Source of the DNA: Tenebrio molitor
Lineage: Eukaryota; Arthropoda; Insecta; Coleoptera; Tenebrionidae
NCBI RefSeq assembly: GCF_963966145.1
Contig: NC_091048.1
Location: forward strand, 19,778,001 to 19,842,000
Reading direction: 5' to 3'
Length of the DNA: 64,000 nucleotides
Part shown: positions 58,785-64,000 of the stretch, piece after piece
How positions within the stretch are numbered: position 1 is the stretch's first letter
Layout: every line of letters starts with the position of its first letter
Program-made: the position numbers and the translations under genes
The notes under the pieces: model-generated
What the model saw: only the letters and a program-made list of their open reading frames with translations
What the model was told of the DNA's origin: nothing
Databases searched by the model: none

Positions 58785-59943
58785 CTGGATTGTTAAATAA
58801 CTTGTTGAGTTTTTTCCTTGCCTTGGTACATCTTTGTTTCAACCCTTTCGAGACTATCTGCGGATGAATGTCGGCCAGAATTTTAATTAACGCAGGGATA
58901 TCGTCGGTTAGTTCTCTAGCTAGCGTTAGCGGACTTGGACACCCAGATATATTTTCGAAAAGGTAGATTAGCTTCTCTAGGGCGAACGTCGGGGTAGGAG
59001 TTAGGTTGCCAAAGAATGTTCGTAGTGGTTCAAGTTGCTCCTTTATATCTTCTTTAACGATGGCTGGGTCTATCTTTGGACGTTTTCTCGGGTTTTGTGT
59101 TGGGGGCTTTGTTGGCTTCGCGAATGGTTCGTCCCCTGAGGAGGGTGATGGGGGTGAGGTTTCTGTGGTTGATGGAGTGAGTGTGTCGCCCAATCGTTTG
59201 GTACTAATTTTATTGAATTCAACCACTGGTGGTGATTCGGGTGACGTTTCACTATCAGAGACGGTCTGCTCTATGGAGTTAGAAATAATAATAGGGGCGT
59301 CCGTAGTTGACCTGTTTTGTGCTACAGTCTCCATGCTTGGTTCAGCGTGTTGTGTGCATTGACTTGCAATGTGTCCCGGTTTTTTACAGATGAAACAACA
59401 CATATCGTCGTGATTAAGAAAGATTCTGTAGCTGGTGTCTTCAAATGTTATTACCATGGAGCTCGGTAGCTCTATGTCTTTATTATCTTCGACGTAGATC
59501 TGTCTTCTGAAGCTCAGAATATGGGCAAATTGTTCGCCGGGGATGCCAGCACGAAGGAAGGAAACAGTGGAGAGTGGCTGCAAACCAATTTGCCTAATGA
59601 GTTGTTCCAGCATGTTGTGAGGGATAGAAGGACAGACATTAGAGAGGATAATTCTTTTCGACGGAGTGATCAGCCGTCTAATGCTTATGTCAATCCCTTT
59701 TATGACTATTGTTTTATGTTGACGCGCTAGAGATTCCGCCAATTGGGAGCTGCTTAGGTATATGCAGACTCTATTATTTGAGATTCTTGAGGCAAATGTG
59801 ATGTTCTTTGGTTCTACTATTTCTGATATGCTGGTTACGTAGTCGCCGAGTTTCAAATTGTCGTCGACGGACAGGATTATTGCTTGATCTTTCTTAGGAA
59901 AGGGATTCATATTTGTGGGGTTCGAATTTTGTAGGTTAGACAT
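58738..59943 (-). CDS. R1-like LINE ORF1: Gag-like RNA-binding protein
   Basis: A 401-residue frame starting MSNLQNSNPTNMNPF at 59943. An RRM-like or ESF-type region (about 25-165) precedes one clear cysteine knuckle, CCFICKKPGHIASQC (about residue 188). A Ser/Pro/Thr-rich linker follows, then a helical C-terminus with KGLKQRCTKARKKLNKLF. ORF1 usually has two or three knuckles in R1-clade elements; here only one is obvious. Its end overlaps ORF2, so ORF2 is probably translated by re-initiation or shifting. Confidence 0.88.
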   Translation of the reverse strand: MSNLQNSNPTNMNPFPKKDQAIILSVDDNLKLGDYVTSISEIVEPKNITFASRISNNRVCIYLSSSQLAESLARQHKTIVIKGIDISIRRLITPSKRIILSNVCPSIPHNMLEQLIRQIGLQPLSTVSFLRAGIPGEQFAHILSFRRQIYVEDNKDIELPSSMVITFEDTSYRIFLNHDDMCCFICKKPGHIASQCTQHAEPSMETVAQNRSTTDAPIIISNSIEQTVSDSETSPESPPVVEFNKISTKRLGDTLTPSTTETSPPSPSSGDEPFAKPTKPPTQNPRKRPKIDPAIVKEDIKEQLEPLRTFFGNLTPTPTFALEKLIYLFENISGCPSPLTLARELTDDIPALIKILADIHPQIVSKGLKQRCTKARKKLNKLFNNPDGPQSAITESDTDCS

Positions 59944-60185
59944 TGAGGGTTCTGATTAAGATAGCGTGCATATCTCGTCTTCTGATAGCCGAGCGTTGAA
60001 AAAAAAACGCCGGCACTCTCGCGTGAAGTTTTTATCGGGAGTGTTGTTGTTTTCGGAAGATACCGATTGGCTTTCTTACGCACTAATCTCACCCAATAAT
60101 TATAGAATTTCCTCTTTGAACTATTTGGCTCTGGAACTCGCGTGTTCACAGCACCACGATTCTCGAAGGACTGGACAAAAAAAAA

Positions 60186-61585
60186 AAAAATCTATAACAA
60201 AATTATTTTGTAATACCGAAGAAGAATCCTTGTTATTAACCAAAAAAGTTATATTTCCTTATGATTACATTGATTCATTTGAACGTTTAGAGGAAACCGT
60301 TTTACCTTGTAAAGAAGCATTTTACAGTGAACTTACTGAGGAACCTATTAGTGACAGCGACTATTATCATGCTAAAAAAGTTTGGGACTGCTTTCATGTT
60401 AAAACAATAGGAGAGTATGCTGATTTGTATTTAAAGACTGATGTTCTTTTACTTGCAGATGTTTTTGAAGCTTTTCGTGATACATGCAAAAAAACATATG
60501 ATTTAGATTCTTTACATTACTTTACTACTCCCGGACTTACATTTGATGCTATGCTCAAAACCACAAATATAACATTAGAACGTTTGATGGATATTGATCA
60601 AATATTATTTATAGAAAAAGGAATAAGAGGTGGTGTATCACAGTGTTCAAATAGATATGCAAAAGCAAATAATAAATATATGAAAGAAAATTTATAATTA
60701 ATTTATATGGTGCAGCAATGTCAGAATATTTGCCATATGGTGAATTTGAGTTTTTAGAAAATTTTAACATTCAACAAATATTATATACCTCCAATACTTC
60801 TCAAATTGGTTACATACTTGAATGTGATTTAGATTATCCCAAAATTAAAAAACTGCTTTTAACATTATTTCCAAAAAAAAAAATATATTATTCATTATAG
60901 AAATTTGAAAATGTATTTAGACCTGGGAATGAAATTAACTAAAGTTCACAAAATTTTAAAATTCAAACAATCACCATGGCTTAAACAATATATTGACTTA
61001 AATAATAAATACTAAACTCAGGCAACAGTCTAAAAATGATTTTGTAAAAGATTTCTATAAATTAATGATTAATGCTATGTATGGTAAATGTATGGTGAAT
61101 GTTAGAAAACATAGAGACATTCGATTGGTAACGAAATGGGATGGAGAACGCCGGGGACTACGCGCATTAATTTCAAGACCTAATTTTCATAGCTTGATTA
61201 TTTTTGATGAAAATATTGTTGTTGTTGAAATGAATAAATTAGAAGTTTATCTGAATAAACCAATATACGTTGCTTTTAGTATCTTAGATATTTCGAAAAC
61301 TTTCTTATATGATTTTCATTACAACTATGTTATTAAAACCTTCCAAAACTCTGCAAAATTACTTTATACCGATACTGACAGTTTAATCTATGAATTTAAA
61401 GTTTATGACATATATGAATATATTAAAAAAGATTTTCATCTTTTTGATACCTCAGATTATGAAACTAACAATATTTATAACATTATACAAAGAAACAAAA
61501 AAGTACCCGGCCTTATGAAAGATGAAAACAATGGTAAAATTATGTTAGAATTTGTTGGTTTAAGATCAAAAATGTATGCTTACAC
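60186..61585 (+). pseudogene. polB: PolB gene, exonuclease end and polymerase core
   Basis: Coding resumes after the LINE with SITKLFCNTEEE. It has YLKTDVLLLADVFEAFR (third exonuclease motif, Y then D), CKKTYDLDSLHYFTTPGLTFDAM and IEKGIRGGVSQCSNRYAKANN. The polymerase motif A region is damaged: after KENL and a stop, a new frame reads NLYGAAMSEYLPYGEF, and the usual Asp before it is missing. Further shifts follow. Then FYKLMINAMYGKCMVNVRKH (motif B) and KLLYTDTDSLIYEF (motif C, with DTDS) are in frame. The enzyme cannot be active. Confidence 0.88.
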
Positions 61586-61807
61586 CAGCGGTGGCCAACC
61601 CGCGGCACGCGTACCACTATTTGCCCGCGGTGACAATACTCGCGCGAAGTAAAAACATTTTTCTTGTTATACGATTCAGATGAAACAGTAGGGCAGTGGT
61701 ACATAATGCATTATCATTCAAAAGGATGAAACAGAAATGAAAAAGTGGCTCATCAAATATTTTTAATAAATTTTTAATAAAATAAACAAAAAGGTTGGCC
61801 ACCATTG
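61586..61807. mobile_element. 222-base hAT MITE in polB
   Basis: The ends CAGCGGTGGCCAACC and the inverse of CAATGGTGGCCAACC are flanked by eight-base GCTTACAC duplications at 61578-61585 and 61808-61815. No coding content. Confidence 0.93.
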
Positions 61808-62128
61808 GCTTACACTGTAGATGACGATAACTCAAAAGAGTACTTAGTTAAAAAATCAAAAGGATCTACAAAATCTTCAATAAAAGCCATCACATTTAAT
61901 GATTATAAAAATTGTTTGGTCGATCAAACAATTTTAGAAAAAGTACAAAAGTTAATAAGATCTAAAAACCACAAGGTCTCATCTATCAAACAGGAAAAAA
62001 TTGTCTTAAGTCCATTTGATGATAAACGTATTCTTAATTTTGATACAACTGATACTAAGCCTTGGGGCTATATGTATCAAGCAACACCTAACAGAGAAAA
62101 AGAAGAAGAAAATATTAATTATGAGTAA
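61808..62128 (+). pseudogene. polB: PolB gene, C-terminus
   Basis: After the MITE the frame continues AYTVDDDNSKEYLVKKSKG through IKAITFNDYKNCLVD and ends NREKEEENINYE at 62128. Joined at the GCTTACAC duplication it follows MYAYT in register. It is the expected basic tail of this polymerase type, and the stop is a natural end. Confidence 0.8.
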
Positions 62129-62254
62129 AGTACATATGTGTACATAAGTAAATAATGGAAGGGATATCAACTACAAAATAAGGTACTGCATACAAACTAG
62201 CAACACAAATAATTTTATTTTATTGTTGTTGTAGTGCTAACCAGTGTTTCCAAG

Positions 62255-63013
62255 ATGGATCTTTTGTTACAAATCAAAATCGAAGCCCAAGATGCTCTAC
62301 AGAAAATTTATATGAAACATTTAAATAACCTGATCCTGTATGAAGACACTCATCAAACGAAACTTAATCTTTTTACTCTGATGAACCGAGAAGACTTTAT
62401 TATTCCAAGTGAAATTGTTCTAAAAATGTCTCTTTACATAAAAAATGCTAATGTTGAAATATTTGTAAAACTGTTACAGAAAAGAAAATTTTTAGATAAG
62501 TATGTACACACATTTGTAGATATCTGTAGGAAAGAAAATGTAAGTTTGCTTTCTTATTCGAAATTATATGCCTTGTTAACTGCTCATGGTTTAGAGAAAA
62601 ATGTATCACATATTTATTATCTGTTAGATTTATTGTCCAACCACAATTTGCAAAACAGTTGCACAAAGGAATTTCCATTGTTGAATATTTTGCAAAACCA
62701 TCAAACTGTTGTATCATGCATTGATCAATTTGTATGTAATGTTTCATACATAGCTGACTACAAAAAGCTTCAGATAGCAATTTTGTCGTTGAAATTAAAT
62801 AAAGATGTTTTATATAGATTTAAGCCTCATGAAAATGTTAAACACTCCCAAATATTACAATGGGTAAAGGAAAACATATCCAAAGGAAACAGCGATCCAG
62901 AGGCTCAGCTAGGTTGGACTTGCGGTCCAGACTCAGCGAGATGGCCATCAACAAAGCTCCAGGATTATAAAGAAACTTTCACTCTGTTAACATTATTATC
63001 ATCTATTCAATAA
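62255..63013 (+). CDS. Unknown 252-residue protein of the PolB element
   Basis: I do not recognise it. The ATG at 62255 lies in an AAGATGG context; the frame could open 21 bases earlier. The protein is Leu, Lys and Asn rich and looks all-helical, with blocks such as IPSEIVLKMSLYIKNANVEIF and KLYALLTAHGLEKNVSHIYYLL that suggest paired-helix repeats. The last 40 or so residues (NSDPEAQLGWTCGPDSARWP onward) differ in composition and could be foreign. It lies 127 bases after polB on the same strand and ends 7 bases from the convergent capsid-like gene, the tight packing expected of a viral genome. It has no internal stop. Confidence 0.6.
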   Translation: MDLLLQIKIEAQDALQKIYMKHLNNLILYEDTHQTKLNLFTLMNREDFIIPSEIVLKMSLYIKNANVEIFVKLLQKRKFLDKYVHTFVDICRKENVSLLSYSKLYALLTAHGLEKNVSHIYYLLDLLSNHNLQNSCTKEFPLLNILQNHQTVVSCIDQFVCNVSYIADYKKLQIAILSLKLNKDVLYRFKPHENVKHSQILQWVKENISKGNSDPEAQLGWTCGPDSARWPSTKLQDYKETFTLLTLLSSIQ

Positions 63014-63020
63014 AACACTT

Positions 63021-63995
63021 TCATATTTTTTTGCCTTTGTAAAGAAAAGAATTTTGAAAATTAATAAACATCTCATATAAGAGAGCATATTGATTGTTAA
63101 CAAAATTTATATTTAAATTGTCATATGGATTATGTGTATCATTAAGGAAAACTTTAATATTTCTTAAATAACAATGATCAAAACGACTACAGTTTTTAGT
63201 AAGTTGATTTTTTCGATCTGTTTGTAATGCAAACATTACATATTGAGGTTTTTCTATAGCAGATTTAATAGCCCAGGTATGTTTTTGTGTTTGAGGTAAA
63301 ACTGGATATTCATGTAATTCTCGACTTCGAAAAGGAATGTACAATTCTTTTGCACTTTTAACAATATCCAATAATTTTAATTGTTCTTTTATTGTTGTTG
63401 TAATATGAGGAACTCTCCATGATATTTTTTCTAAAGACAATTTTACTGTCTTATCTAAATCATCGTCGAGCAAAAATGCATTACTATCATCACTACCGCG
63501 ACGTAGTACTAATTCTTGTCGAGCATTTACTAAAACTTTTTTAAAGTCTTCACACAAACCCAAAACCATGTGAAGTGGAATTATAACATCAAAACTACCA
63601 CTCACTCCATCAATAATAGTAGATTGTTCTTTGGGAAACCAACCACTGTTTTGAAGAGCCTTACTTTGTGATTCGTTGTATGTTGCATATCCTTTTAAAA
63701 CAGACGCAATTCCCGGATTTCTAACAGTATCAATGGAATCTCCTGATATTTCATAACGTATTTCATTAAACAAAAATAAAATTCCCATGTTAACAAATTC
63801 AACGCTTGAAGGTGGTAAAACAACATTATCTTTATCATACACTTTTACTTTTCCTTGAACATGTAACGTACTGTACCAAGGTAAAGTGTATAGGTATGTC
63901 TTGTTGTTGTATTGGAATTCAAATTTCATCATTGTTATTATTATTAAAAGAACTAGATGCATAAGGTGGATGAGTACGTTTTTCAGCATAAGCAA
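63021..63995 (-). CDS. Double-jelly-roll capsid-like protein, 5' end beyond the window
   Basis: The minus frame is open from the window edge. Characteristic stretches are PSSVEFVNMGILFLFNEIRYEI, VRNPGIASVLKGY, IIPLHMVLGLCEDFKKVLVNAR, ELVLRRGSDD and KHTWAIKSAIEKPQYVMFALQ. They match a family of eukaryotic proteins described as having a double jelly-roll-like domain, which is related to major capsid proteins of Polinton-like viruses (family recognised from memory of such motifs). The first 25 or so residues at the edge look unlike the rest and may not be coding. No stop interrupts the 324 visible residues, in contrast to the ruined polymerase. It is convergent with the unknown gene at 62255. 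Confidence 0.75.
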   Translation of the reverse strand: MLMLKNVLIHLMHLVLLIIITMMKFEFQYNNKTYLYTLPWYSTLHVQGKVKVYDKDNVVLPPSSVEFVNMGILFLFNEIRYEISGDSIDTVRNPGIASVLKGYATYNESQSKALQNSGWFPKEQSTIIDGVSGSFDVIIPLHMVLGLCEDFKKVLVNARQELVLRRGSDDSNAFLLDDDLDKTVKLSLEKISWRVPHITTTIKEQLKLLDIVKSAKELYIPFRSRELHEYPVLPQTQKHTWAIKSAIEKPQYVMFALQTDRKNQLTKNCSRFDHCYLRNIKVFLNDTHNPYDNLNINFVNNQYALLYEMFINFQNSFLYKGKKI

Positions 63996-64000
63996 TTGTC

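Larger units (their letters stand above)
55159..60185 (-). mobile_element. Full-length R1-like LINE with T-runs at both ends
   Basis: Two intact ORFs on the minus strand with 5' and 3' flanks, bounded by a 12-base target duplication. The 3' end (left) is a perfect GAGCCC/GGGCTC hairpin (55182-55195) followed on the minus strand by about 20 T. The 5' end also touches a run of about nine T before the target copy. Both ORFs open implies a recent insertion. Confidence 0.9.

Overview
This window looks like heterochromatin-like or otherwise transposon-saturated DNA from an arthropod, most likely an insect and possibly a beetle (inference). The reasons are AT-rich non-coding DNA, short or absent introns, and a crowd of BEL/Pao, Gypsy, R1-like, R2-like, R4-like and jockey-like retroelements, DUF4817-type mariners, hAT elements and a PolB/double-jelly-roll virus-like element. 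I find no complete host gene. The only host candidates are a possible 3' terminal exon at 610-883 (-), a broken NEDD4-family-interacting (Ndfip-like) copy near 46160-46620 (+) and a zinc-finger exon remnant at 48004-48447 (-). || Layout. 1-5 kb: decayed mariner (1065-2437), FLYWCH zinc-finger remnant, two tandem decayed tyrosine-recombinase (YR) genes bracketed by long imperfect palindromes. 4.6-12.5 kb: an old mariner carrying a young complete BEL/Pao element (5773-12398; 428-bp LTRs that look identical, GTTTC duplication, tRNA-Tyr-type primer site, 1729-codon gag-pol). 12.5-16.6 kb: repeat debris. 16.6-30.4 kb: a TIR element holding an R2-like endonuclease retrotransposon, which is itself split by a young complete Gypsy element with 2085-bp LTRs (19666-29119). 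30.7-31.2 kb: two arrays of small hairpin-forming repeats with compensatory changes. 31.5-37.3 kb: a second mariner copy, a jockey-like fragment, and an R4-like retroelement split by a mariner with 93-bp inverted repeats. 37.4-39 kb: three foldback or TIR elements and a palindrome. 39.2-43.1 kb: an APE-type LINE with extremely purine-rich coding strand, carrying a MITE. 43.9-46.0 kb: a decayed hAT. || 48.8-64.0 kb is the most striking part. A protein-primed family B DNA polymerase gene, an unknown gene, and a double-jelly-roll capsid-like gene (continuing off the right edge) form a Maverick/Polinton-like endogenous virus. It has been hit by an R2-like LINE, a 1.65-kb YR element, a full-length R1-like LINE and a small hAT MITE. 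Because polymerase coding sequence resumes on the far side of each insert, the edges of the nested elements can be read almost directly. || The best candidate for a poorly described system is the YR element at about 52040-53692. It carries a catalytically complete, intron-containing tyrosine recombinase with a 100-bp imperfect palindrome on its left and a cluster of ACTAGT-centred palindromes on its right. Decayed relatives elsewhere in the window also sit beside long palindromes, and two more palindromes of similar design occur with no recombinase.
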